64,000 nt of DNA from Cloacibacterium normanense (lineage in GTDB: Bacteria > Bacteroidota > Bacteroidia > Flavobacteriales > Weeksellaceae), in assembly GCF_002943105.1 (NCBI RefSeq), contig NZ_PTPZ01000002.1, positions 149,582 through 213,581 on the forward strand. The letters run 5' to 3'. The translations under genes and the position numbers were made by a program. How positions within the stretch are numbered: the first letter of the stretch is position 1; each line of letters begins with the position of its first letter. Below are positions 18,092 to 25,541 of this stretch, piece by piece. The notes beneath the pieces were generated by a model, which worked only from the letters and a program-made list of their open reading frames with translations, did no database searches and was not told where the DNA came from.

Positions 18092-18757
18092 ATGATGTTT
18101 AATAAAGTACTAATAGCCGAAGACCACGAAATCAGAAATCTAGGAGTCATCAAAACTCTAGAAGAATTGCAAATTACAGATTATGAGTTTGTAAGTTATT
18201 GTGATGATGCCGTTTCTAAACTAAAAACTGCTATTTCAGAAGAAAAACCTTATGATTTACTCATTACGGATTTATCTTTTGACACCGATTTCAGAGAGCA
18301 AAAATTGACTTCTGGACAAGAACTCATCGCTGAAGTGAGACAATTGCAACCCAATATTAAAATCATCGCTTTTTCTATCGAGAAAAAACCTTCTATTATT
18401 GATGAACTTTTTAAAAAACATCACATCAATGGTTTTGTAAGCAAAGGCAGAAATGATGGTAAAGAACTGAAAAGTGCCATCAAAAAAGTTTTTGAAAACA
18501 AAATTGTGATTCCTCAAGAAATCATTAATTCCATCAGAAATAACTCATTTGAATTTACCAATTATGATGTGTATTTGGTAGAACTTTTGGCTAAAGGTTG
18601 GCGTCAACAAGAAATAGAAGACCATTTTAAAAACACCAATATAAAACCAGACAGCAGAAGTTCTATAGAAAAAAGATTAAGTGAACTCCGCGAAAGTTTA
18701 AGCGCCAAAAATAACACGGAAATGGTGGTACTTTGTAAGGATTTGGGGATTATTTAA
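18092..18757 (+). CDS. Response regulator with C-terminal DNA-binding domain
   Basis: Partner of the TPR kinase, 221 residues. The receiver domain opens MMFNKVLIAEDHEIRNLGV, with acidic residues Glu10/Asp11, the phospho-acceptor Asp60 in DLLITDLSFD, and the conserved Lys in GFVSKGRND. The output domain (about residues 145-221) contains YLVELLAKGWRQQEIEDHF, a helix-turn-helix related to the LuxR/NarL class but diverged. The usual LuxR TxxExxVLxL...NKxIA consensus is weak. Start: two adjacent ATG codons at 18092 and 18095. A promoter-like palindrome lies upstream, inside the kinase gene. Confidence 0.87.
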   Translation: MMFNKVLIAEDHEIRNLGVIKTLEELQITDYEFVSYCDDAVSKLKTAISEEKPYDLLITDLSFDTDFREQKLTSGQELIAEVRQLQPNIKIIAFSIEKKPSIIDELFKKHHINGFVSKGRNDGKELKSAIKKVFENKIVIPQEIINSIRNNSFEFTNYDVYLVELLAKGWRQQEIEDHFKNTNIKPDSRSSIEKRLSELRESLSAKNNTEMVVLCKDLGII

Positions 18758-18838
18758 ATAATCCTTTTTTTACGAAATTATTTTACAAAACTCCTCATTA
18801 GTAAATTTAGGCAATATAAAAACAAAAAATAAAACCCA

Positions 18839-18884
18839 ATTACGGAAAACCGTAATGAAACAAATTTTTATCAGTCTACATTTG
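18839..18884 (+). promoter_or_regulatory. Palindrome plus -7 box, putative promoter of an orphan transcript
   Basis: Second copy of TACGG-AAAA-CCGTA (18841-18854; extended ATTACGG...CCGTAAT), again exactly 22 bases ahead of a TAnnTTTG box (TACATTTG, 18877-18884). No TTG is present at -33, so activation by a bound regulator is plausible. The palindrome centre would lie near -42. Confidence 0.55.
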
Positions 18885-18889
18885 CAGAA

Positions 18890-19030
18890 GTAATCTTCTA
18901 CATACTCTTTTTAATAAATGCAAAATTTTATTTTTAAACTAATAACTTTTTATATAACAACACACTTGCATTGAGAGTAGAGTAAGTTTTAAACGGGGAA
19001 ATGGTGGGAGAAATCTCACCATTTATTTTT
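18890..19030 (+). ncRNA. Candidate small RNA or short-peptide transcript
   Basis: A stretch of about 140 bases between a promoter-like element (box ending 18884) and a strong terminator, with no recognisable gene. It contains one short frame, 18918-18974, encoding MQNFIFKLITFYITTHLH, a hydrophobic 18-residue peptide. The product may be a small RNA, a membrane peptide, or both. The 5' end is estimated from the box position. Confidence 0.4.
18999..19030 (+). terminator. Orphan intrinsic terminator
   Basis: Stem AAATGGTGGGAG / CTCACCATTT (with one G-U pair) followed by a T-rich run. The nearest upstream gene ends more than 240 bases earlier, so it probably ends a separate short transcript. Confidence 0.85.
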
Positions 19031-19102
19031 TTCAGTACTTTCAAAATTATGGATTTTTAAAATCAAAGAAGAAAACACAAGCGAAAACATGAATGGCGAG
19101 AA

Positions 19103-19561
19103 TTATTTTCTCGCCATTTCTGTATGTGGAATATCATCTTCCAGATATTTTTTCCCAGTGTCTTGAAACCCAAAATCACTATAAAATTTAATGAGATAAT
19201 CTTGTGCAGAAATTCTACATTCAGTGTTGTTAAATCTAGTTTTTATAGCTTCTAAAGCAAATTTGATAAGAGTTTTTCCTAATTTTAAATTTCTAAAATC
19301 AGGATGGGTAAGAACTCTTCCGATGGAAGTTTCTGGATATTTTACACCTTCAGGAAAAATCCTACAATACGCAACCACTTTTCCTTCTTTTTCTGCAAAA
19401 AGATGAAGCGCTTTCTGGTCATAACCATCTGCATCTAAGTAATAACAAGTTTGCTCTACCACGAAAACCTCTTGTCTCACTTTCAATATCTCATACAATT
19501 CATGAATAGATAACTCTTCGAATGATTTTATTTTCCATGTTATATTAAAAACATCACTCAT
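19103..19561 (-). CDS. ElaA-type GNAT acetyltransferase
   Basis: A 152-residue acetyltransferase of the ElaA family, recognised by ELYEILKVRQEVFVVEQTC near the N-terminus, VAYCRIFPEG, IGRVLTHPDFRNLKLGKTL (acetyl-CoA loop) and a C-terminal FYSDFGFQDTGKKYLEDDIPH. The substrate is unknown. It overlaps the upstream membrane-protein gene by 8 bases, which implies co-translation. A hairpin (19092-19118, GGCGAGAA/TTCTCGCC) covers the 3' end but lacks a good T-run. Confidence 0.88.
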   Translation of the reverse strand: MSDVFNITWKIKSFEELSIHELYEILKVRQEVFVVEQTCYYLDADGYDQKALHLFAEKEGKVVAYCRIFPEGVKYPETSIGRVLTHPDFRNLKLGKTLIKFALEAIKTRFNNTECRISAQDYLIKFYSDFGFQDTGKKYLEDDIPHTEMARK

Positions 19562-20069
19562 ATCTCTTTACAACTGTTTTGAAAAAAATAGTTCCTTTAT
19601 ATTTTTTATTTGCACCAATATATTGTGGCTCGATTTCAACTTTTAATTTTCCAAATATCGAATCTCCAATTTTTAAATAAGGCTTACTAATTGTTAATTC
19701 TTCCAGGTCAACTTTATAATATTTTTTATTGTTTGGAAAATAATATTTTATTTTAGAAAATTTATGCTTCAAGGTGAACAGTGAAAATCCATTAAAGGGT
19801 TTATCTTCTTTTCCTATAATAAAATAATATGAGTGGTCATTATTCTTTAAAACTTTACAAAAATCAAAAAAAACAACATCATAATTTACTTTTTCCTCAT
19901 CTTCAAAAATTATTTCCGTGCTTCTTTGGTTTAAAAATTTATGATCTGCTAAACTTGAATCATATTTAATTTTTTCCGAATTAATGATGAAATAATATGA
20001 TATAGAAACAATTAATAGAAAAATAAACAAAAAACTATAAACAAAAATTTTATAAAACTTTGTTGACAT
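19554..20069 (-). CDS. Membrane-anchored protein of unknown function
   Basis: A 171-residue protein I do not recognise. It has a single N-terminal hydrophobic segment (about residues 8-30, VYSFLFIFLLIVSISYYFI). The remainder is polar, Lys- and Tyr-rich and predicted mostly beta, and would lie outside the cytoplasm. Its start lies 2 bases after the engB stop and its end overlaps elaA by 8 bases, so it belongs to an engB-this-elaA transcript. It is strongly AT-rich. Confidence 0.65.
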   Translation of the reverse strand: MSTKFYKIFVYSFLFIFLLIVSISYYFIINSEKIKYDSSLADHKFLNQRSTEIIFEDEEKVNYDVVFFDFCKVLKNNDHSYYFIIGKEDKPFNGFSLFTLKHKFSKIKYYFPNNKKYYKVDLEELTISKPYLKIGDSIFGKLKVEIEPQYIGANKKYKGTIFFKTVVKRYE

Positions 20070-20071
20070 AA

Positions 20072-20692
20072 CTACACGAACTTCACTTTATTTTTAACCA
20101 AATAAGCATTGGTTTTTTCAATAAATTTCAGAATTTCATCACCACCCATTTTCTTTTCAGCAGAAGTAATATAAATATCTGGTAAATCTTCCCAAGTTTC
20201 TAGAAGTTTGGTTTTATATACTTCTACATTTCTGTCTGCAGCTCCAGGTTTTAGTTTATCCTGCTTGGTAAAAACGATAGAAAACGGCACTCCATTTTCT
20301 CCGCACCATTCCATAAATTCTAAATCTATTTTTTGAGGAGTATGTCTTATATCAACTAAAACAAAAAGGTTTACCAAATTTTTTCTATTCAGAATATAAT
20401 TGGTGATGAGTTTTTCAAAATCTTTTCTCAAACTTTTAGAAACCTTAGCATAACCATAGCCAGGTAAATCAGTAAGATACCAATTTTCATTCACCAAAAA
20501 ATGATTAATCAATTGTGTTTTACCAGGAGTTTGAGAGGTTTTTGCCAAATCTTTATGATTCATAATGGCATTGATTAACGAAGATTTCCCCACGTTACTT
20601 CTCCCAATAAAAGCATATTCAGGAATCGTAGGTTCTGGGCATTCTTGCCATTTCCCACTAGATTTTACAAAGTTTACAGTCTTTACTATCAT
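20072..20692 (-). CDS. engB: Ribosome biogenesis GTPase EngB (YihA/YsxC)
   Basis: Essential GTPase for assembly of the 50S subunit. The 206-residue protein has P-loop [11 protein letters not shown]3 DLPGYGYA, G4 TKQDK and G5 TSAEK. I place the start at the ATG complementary to 20690-20692 ([19 protein letters not shown]). The longer frame begins at a TTG inside the upstream hairpin and is unlikely. It is followed by two genes with almost no gap. Confidence 0.95.
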   Translation of the reverse strand: MIVKTVNFVKSSGKWQECPEPTIPEYAFIGRSNVGKSSLINAIMNHKDLAKTSQTPGKTQLINHFLVNENWYLTDLPGYGYAKVSKSLRKDFEKLITNYILNRKNLVNLFVLVDIRHTPQKIDLEFMEWCGENGVPFSIVFTKQDKLKPGAADRNVEVYKTKLLETWEDLPDIYITSAEKKMGGDEILKFIEKTNAYLVKNKVKFV

Positions 20693-20695
20693 ATT

Positions 20696-20724
20696 CAAAA
20701 AATGGAAGCTTTTCAACTTCCATC
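20696..20724 (-). terminator. Hairpin between hydrolase gene and engB
   Basis: Inverted repeat ATGGAAG / CTTCCAT (20702-20723) followed on the minus strand by five T. It ends only about 4 bases before the engB start codon, so it may act as a terminator, an attenuator, or both. Confidence 0.6.
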
Positions 20725-20744
20725 ATTATTTTTTCTTCTTAATT

Positions 20745-21506
20745 CTAAATTTTATCTTTTAACCAGTTATAAAGAATTTCATTAAATTCTTCTGGTTTTT
20801 CCATCATCGCAGCGTGACCGCATTCATCTAACCAGAACAAGTCTGAATTAGGAATTTGCCTATCCATTTCTTCTGCTACATCTGGTGGAGTTACTCCGTC
20901 TTGTTTTCCCCAAATAATACAAGTTGGTTGTTTTATTTTTGGCAAATCATGGAGCATGTTATGCTTGATGGCACTTTTCGCTAAAAGCACTGTTTTAATG
21001 CCTTTCATTCTATCATTTACCACCGAGAAAACCTCGTCTACTAATTCATCTGTAGCTACTTTCGGGTCAAAGAAAACTTCTTCTGTTTTCTTTTTGATAT
21101 AGTCTCTGTCTCCTCTTCTTGGGAAAGTTTCTCCAAAACTTTTTTCGTACAAACCAGAACTTCCTGTTAAAACTAAAGAATGCACTAACTCTGGATTAGC
21201 TAATGTTAGAATAAGGCCAATATGACCACCCATAGAATTCCCCACTAAAGTTACGGGTTGTCCTATTTTATCTTTTATAAATCTTGCTACATATTTTGCG
21301 ATGCTGGTAAGATTAGTATTCAGCACTGGCAAATCATAAATAGGAAGTTGCGGAACATAAACTTTATAGCCTCTTTCTGAGAAATAAGTAATCATTTTAT
21401 CAAAATTACTTAAGCCTCCCATCAATCCATGTAGAAGTACCATAGGATGACCTTCTCCGCTTTCTATAAATGTATATTTCTTCTCCTTTTTGGTATTAAA
21501 AATCAT
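20745..21506 (-). CDS. Alpha/beta hydrolase
   Basis: A 253-residue cytoplasmic hydrolase. The oxyanion segment is VLLHGLMGG, the nucleophile elbow is VGNSMGGH, the acid is in WGKQDGVTP and the His is in DECGHAAMMEKPEEF. All members of the triad are present. It resembles the family of esterases and C-C hydrolases; the substrate is unknown. It is transcribed away from mraZ, with a TATTTTTG box on the minus strand at 21526-21533. Confidence 0.88.
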   Translation of the reverse strand: MIFNTKKEKKYTFIESGEGHPMVLLHGLMGGLSNFDKMITYFSERGYKVYVPQLPIYDLPVLNTNLTSIAKYVARFIKDKIGQPVTLVGNSMGGHIGLILTLANPELVHSLVLTGSSGLYEKSFGETFPRRGDRDYIKKKTEEVFFDPKVATDELVDEVFSVVNDRMKGIKTVLLAKSAIKHNMLHDLPKIKQPTCIIWGKQDGVTPPDVAEEMDRQIPNSDLFWLDECGHAAMMEKPEEFNEILYNWLKDKI

Positions 21507-21703
21507 ATAACGTATCTGTCAAACGCAAAAATACAAAAAAAATAGAATTTTGACCGGTTTTTGTTATGTTAATTTCATTTAAAGTATGTCAATTGGGCAT
21601 ACATCTACCCTCATATCACACTCATTTATTAACATTTTATTAATCAACAAGTTAGCTACATAAAGCTCTACTGGTAAAAAGTTATCAACATTAAGTTAAA
21701 AAG

Positions 21704-21718
21704 TGGGAAAAAGTGGGA
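21704..21718 (+). promoter_or_regulatory. MraZ box (two TGGGA direct repeats)
   Basis: TGGGA at 21704-21708 and 21714-21718, exactly 10 bases apart, inside a perfect 10-base tandem AAGTGGGAAA. Spaced TGGG repeats are the known operator of MraZ in other bacteria. They lie just upstream of mraZ, where the -33 region would be. Confidence 0.8.
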
Positions 21719-21737
21719 AATTTTAGAAAATAATAAA

Positions 21738-21745
21738 TAAATTTG
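21738..21745 (+). promoter_or_regulatory. -7 box of the dcw cluster
   Basis: TAAATTTG ends 6 bases before the mraZ ATG at 21752. Transcription would start at or next to the start codon, giving a leaderless or nearly leaderless mRNA. Confidence 0.6.
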
Positions 21746-21751
21746 CTCCAA

Positions 21752-22216
21752 ATGATTCATTTCTACGAAACATATGAATGCAAGATTGATGACAAAGGCA
21801 GAATAAAGCTTCCTTCGTCATTAGTAAAACTATTGCAAAGTTCTGAGGATAAGAACTTTGTAATTAAGCGTGCTGTGTTTCAGAATTGCTTAGAAGTTTA
21901 CCCGATGCAGCCTTGGGAAAAACTGATGAAAAAGATAAACGGACTGAACCGTTTCGTGAAAAAGAATGCAGATTTCATCAGAATGTTTACCGCCGGTGTA
22001 AAAAACGTAGAGCTGGATTCTTCTGAGAGGATTCTTATTCCAAAAGATTTGAAACAATTTGCCAATCTTCATAAAGAAATCGTGATTTCAGGAGCGGGTG
22101 AACTGTTTGAAATTTGGGACAAAGAAGCGTATGAAAAAGTAATTGCTACCAACGAAGTTGATTTCGGGAAACTAACCGAAGAGGTGATGGGCGAAATCAA
22201 TTTTGACGAAGAATAA
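21752..22216 (+). CDS. mraZ: Transcriptional regulator MraZ
   Basis: First gene of the division and cell wall cluster. It encodes a 154-residue protein with two SpoVT/AbrB-like repeats, the first in YECKIDDKGRIKLPSSL and the second in KNVELDSSERILIPKDLKQF. MraZ forms a ring that binds repeated TGGG sites and represses its own operon. Such sites lie at 21704-21718. I chose the ATG at 21752; the longer frame starts at a TTG that belongs to the promoter box. rsmH follows after 40 bases. Confidence 0.93.
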   Translation: MIHFYETYECKIDDKGRIKLPSSLVKLLQSSEDKNFVIKRAVFQNCLEVYPMQPWEKLMKKINGLNRFVKKNADFIRMFTAGVKNVELDSSERILIPKDLKQFANLHKEIVISGAGELFEIWDKEAYEKVIATNEVDFGKLTEEVMGEINFDEE

Positions 22217-22256
22217 TCTCTACACCTCAATTTTATAATTTTTTAAATCTAATAGA

Positions 22257-23150
22257 ATGTATCACAATCCTGTATTATTAAAGGAAAGTATAGACGCTCT
22301 CATCACTAATCCTGATGGAGTTTACGTAGATGTAACTTTCGGAGGAGGCGGGCATTCTCGTGAAATATTAAAAAGACTTTCCAGCAAAGGAAAACTATAC
22401 AGTTTTGACCAAGATTTAGACGCGCTTAACAATTCTATTGATGATGAAAGATTTACATTAATCAATCAGAATTTTAGATTTTTAGAAAATTCTCTTTTGA
22501 TGCACGGTGTAACTGAAGTAGACGGAATTTTAGGAGATTTAGGCGTTTCTTCTCATCAGTTTGATGCTGCAGAACGTGGTTTTTCTACCAGAAGTGATGC
22601 TCCTCTAGACATGAGAATGAACGTGATGCAACATCTTGACGCGAGAAAAGTTGTGAATGAATATGAAGAAGAACATTTGGCCGATATTTTCTACTACTAT
22701 GGCGAGATAAGAGAAGCCAGAAAACTAGCGAGAGAAATTGTTCATGCTAGGAAAACTAAGGAAATTGTAACCACCGAAGATTTGAAAAAAGTCTTTAGTT
22801 ATATTCCTCAGTTTAAGCAGAATAAATTTTTTGCACAGTTATTCCAAGCGATTAGAATAGAGGTAAACCAGGAGCTAGAAGTTTTAAAAGAAATGTTGCT
22901 ACAATCTTTTAAAATCTTGAAAAAAGAAGGGAGATTAGTCGTGATTTCTTATCATTCTTTAGAAGACAGATTGGTAAAACGATTCCTAAAAAACGGAATG
23001 TTCGAAGGAGAACCAGAACGAGATATTTATGGAAATTATGCTAAAGCTTTTGAATTGTTAAAAAGCAAAGCCATCATTCCAACAGAAGAAGAAATAGAAG
23101 AAAATTCTAGAGCAAGAAGCGCAAAAATGCGAGTGGGAATAAAAATATAA
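22257..23150 (+). CDS. rsmH: 16S rRNA (cytosine-1402-N4)-methyltransferase RsmH
   Basis: Methylates C1402 of 16S rRNA with SAM. The 297-residue protein opens MYHNPVLLKESIDALITNPDGVYVDVTFGGGGHS (SAM-binding glycine loop). It contains DGILGDLGVSSHQFD and DAPLDMRMN and ends SRARSAKMRVGIKI, all family signatures. It is in its standard second place in the dcw cluster. Confidence 0.97.
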   Translation: MYHNPVLLKESIDALITNPDGVYVDVTFGGGGHSREILKRLSSKGKLYSFDQDLDALNNSIDDERFTLINQNFRFLENSLLMHGVTEVDGILGDLGVSSHQFDAAERGFSTRSDAPLDMRMNVMQHLDARKVVNEYEEEHLADIFYYYGEIREARKLAREIVHARKTKEIVTTEDLKKVFSYIPQFKQNKFFAQLFQAIRIEVNQELEVLKEMLLQSFKILKKEGRLVVISYHSLEDRLVKRFLKNGMFEGEPERDIYGNYAKAFELLKSKAIIPTEEEIEENSRARSAKMRVGIKI

Positions 23151-23169
23151 TTAAAATCAGACAAAGTCT

Positions 23170-23538
23170 GTGGCAAAAAGAGTAACATATAATAAAAAAC
23201 CAAAGAAACTTACTTTCATGGATATCATGAAGGGAAACTTCTTAAACCGTGATGAAGTAAAAGTTCATTACAAATATTTTTTACTCATCTTTTCCTTGTT
23301 GATGATTATGATTTACAGCAATCACTTGGTCAACAAAAAAATAGAAACCGTAAACCTACTCAAAGAACAAGCAGAAGAATATAAATCTAGAAATGCTTAC
23401 GCACAGAGCAGATTGATAAAAGTAAGAATGGAAAGTGAGCTAAGCAAAGAAATGGAAGGAGATTCTCTAATGTCTTTAGAAAATCATCCACATAAACTTT
23501 TAATAAAAGTAGACAGTTTAGAAAATGGCGATAAATAG
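23170..23538 (+). CDS. ftsL: FtsL-like division protein
   Basis: A 122-residue bitopic membrane protein starting at GTG. It has a basic cytoplasmic N-terminus, one membrane span at about residues 37-53 (FLLIFSLLMIMIYSNHL) and a short periplasmic coiled coil (KKIETVNLLKEQAEEYKSRNA). Size, topology and place between rsmH and the PBP gene mark it as the FtsL equivalent of Bacteroidota, which stabilises the divisome. Sequence identity alone would not show this. Its end overlaps the next gene by 14 bases. Confidence 0.8.
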   Translation: MAKRVTYNKKPKKLTFMDIMKGNFLNRDEVKVHYKYFLLIFSLLMIMIYSNHLVNKKIETVNLLKEQAEEYKSRNAYAQSRLIKVRMESELSKEMEGDSLMSLENHPHKLLIKVDSLENGDK

Positions 23539-25540
23539 TAATGAATATGATATCAAACGCGGCAAAGCGTTAAAATGGGGTTACCTTTTTGCAGGGGTAG
23601 CTTTCATCGTATTTATTATGTTTTTGGCGAGAATTCTTTTTCTACAAAATACCAATGTAGAAGAATTTGAAGACAATTATATCAGTAAAAATTACAGAGA
23701 AGCCACTTTAAAAGCAGCTCGTGGAAACCTTTTTGCATCGGATGGTTCTATTTTAGCAACCACCGTAATGAGATACGATGCGTATATCGATTTTAAGACC
23801 ATCAAGGATTCTGTTTACGACAATAATATTGGCGCATTGACTGATTCATTAAGCCAAATGTTTGGTAAACCTAGAGTTCATTACCGAAAAATATTTGACG
23901 AACAAAAAAAGAAGAAAAATCAATATTTTTCATTGGTTAGAGGTTTAGATTTTGACCAGTATGACAGAATTAAAAAATTCCCAATTTTCAGTAAAAAAGA
24001 TAAAAAAACAGGGAAATTTAAGAAAAATAGATGTCTCATTATCGATAGAAAATTCCGAAGAGAACTAGCAACAGCTCAAATTGGTGCAGGAACCATAGGA
24101 ATGGATAACGAGATTGGAAAATCTGGATTAGAAGGTGCTTTTTCTAAATATCTTACTGGTACTGATGGCAAAAGGCTAGAGCAAAGAATCAATTCATCTC
24201 AGTGGAAACCAATTGATTACTGGAAAGTTCAAGACCCAATTGATGGTCAAGATGTTTACACCACAATAGATTTAAGAATTCAAGATATTGCTCATTCTGC
24301 TTTAGAAAAACAACTGCTACATTTCGAAGCAGATCATGGTTCTGTTCTCGTGATGGAAACCGCTACAGGAAAAGTAAGAGCTATGGTAAACCTTAGAAGA
24401 AATGAAGAAGGAAATTATATAGATGCTTACAATTATGCACTGAAAGATGCTACAGAACCGGGTTCTACATTTAAGACGGTTTCGCTTTTGGCTGCAATGG
24501 ACGATGGTTTCATAGATGAAAATACCAAAATAAACATTGGTGGAATTTCTTGGACTTATTACAGTCAAAAAATTACAGATTCTCACGCAGGTGGAACGTA
24601 TGACATCAGTGATATTTTAGCACAATCAAGTAACATTGGTGCAGCTAAAATCATCACACAGCATTACGCAGATAAACCAGATGTTTTCTTAAAGCATCTA
24701 AAAAGATGGAAACTTTTTGAAAAATTAGAAATCGAACTTCCAGGTGTTACCAAACCTTCAATTGTAACGCCAGAAAATAAAAGATGGAATAAAGCTACAT
24801 TGGCTTCTCTAGGATATGGTTATAGTGTGAGCCTCAATTTATTACAGCTCACTACATTCTATAACGGAATTGCCAATAAAGGAAAAATGGTGAAACCACT
24901 TTTCATAGAAAAAATCATGAAAGATGGTAAAACTTCTTACGAAGCGGAACCTCAAGTTTTGGTGGACAAAATGGCTTCAACTGAGGCGATTAATCTAATG
25001 ACGGCGATGCTTACCAAAGCGGTAGAAAAAGGAACCGCAAAAAGTATTTTTACGCCAAATATCAAATTGGCAGGAAAAACTGGAACCGCAAGATTTGAAT
25101 ATTGGAAACCAGGACCAACAAAATATCAAGCAAGTTTTGCAGGATTTTTCCCAGCAGATAATCCTAAATACACTTGTATTGTGATGGTGAACCAGCCGAA
25201 TACTTCAAAAGGATATTATGGTTCAGTAGTTTCGGCGCCAGTTTTTAAAGAAATTGCAGGAAAAGTGTTCCTTAAAACACCACTTAATGTAGAAAAAGAG
25301 CTTTTAGTTGATAAAAAGGTGAACCTTAATAAAATGCTAGAACCCAATGTAAAGGTAAATGTGAAAAACGGAGTTCTGCCTAATCTAAAAGGTTTAATGG
25401 GGAAAAACATTATTCCACAATTAGAAAACCAAGGTTACCGAGTTGATTATAAAGGTGTTGGGAAAATAAAAAATCAGTTCCCAATGGCTGGAACTGTCAT
25501 TAATAAAAACCAAAGAATTTATTTGGAATTACAGAATTAA
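23525..25540 (+). CDS. ftsI: Septal penicillin-binding protein with PASTA domain
   Basis: Peptidoglycan transpeptidase of the divisome, 671 residues. It has one N-terminal membrane anchor (about residues 18-38), a PBP dimer domain and a transpeptidase domain. The active Ser314 is in STFK, the SxN motif is QSSNIG and the KTG motif is AGKTGTARF. A single PASTA domain (PNLKGLMGKNIIPQLENQGY) forms the C-terminus, as in Spo-VD type and flavobacterial FtsI. It overlaps ftsL, and its stop is 1 base before the murE start. Confidence 0.95.
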   Translation: MAINSNEYDIKRGKALKWGYLFAGVAFIVFIMFLARILFLQNTNVEEFEDNYISKNYREATLKAARGNLFASDGSILATTVMRYDAYIDFKTIKDSVYDNNIGALTDSLSQMFGKPRVHYRKIFDEQKKKKNQYFSLVRGLDFDQYDRIKKFPIFSKKDKKTGKFKKNRCLIIDRKFRRELATAQIGAGTIGMDNEIGKSGLEGAFSKYLTGTDGKRLEQRINSSQWKPIDYWKVQDPIDGQDVYTTIDLRIQDIAHSALEKQLLHFEADHGSVLVMETATGKVRAMVNLRRNEEGNYIDAYNYALKDATEPGSTFKTVSLLAAMDDGFIDENTKINIGGISWTYYSQKITDSHAGGTYDISDILAQSSNIGAAKIITQHYADKPDVFLKHLKRWKLFEKLEIELPGVTKPSIVTPENKRWNKATLASLGYGYSVSLNLLQLTTFYNGIANKGKMVKPLFIEKIMKDGKTSYEAEPQVLVDKMASTEAINLMTAMLTKAVEKGTAKSIFTPNIKLAGKTGTARFEYWKPGPTKYQASFAGFFPADNPKYTCIVMVNQPNTSKGYYGSVVSAPVFKEIAGKVFLKTPLNVEKELLVDKKVNLNKMLEPNVKVNVKNGVLPNLKGLMGKNIIPQLENQGYRVDYKGVGKIKNQFPMAGTVINKNQRIYLELQN

Positions 25541-25541
25541 A

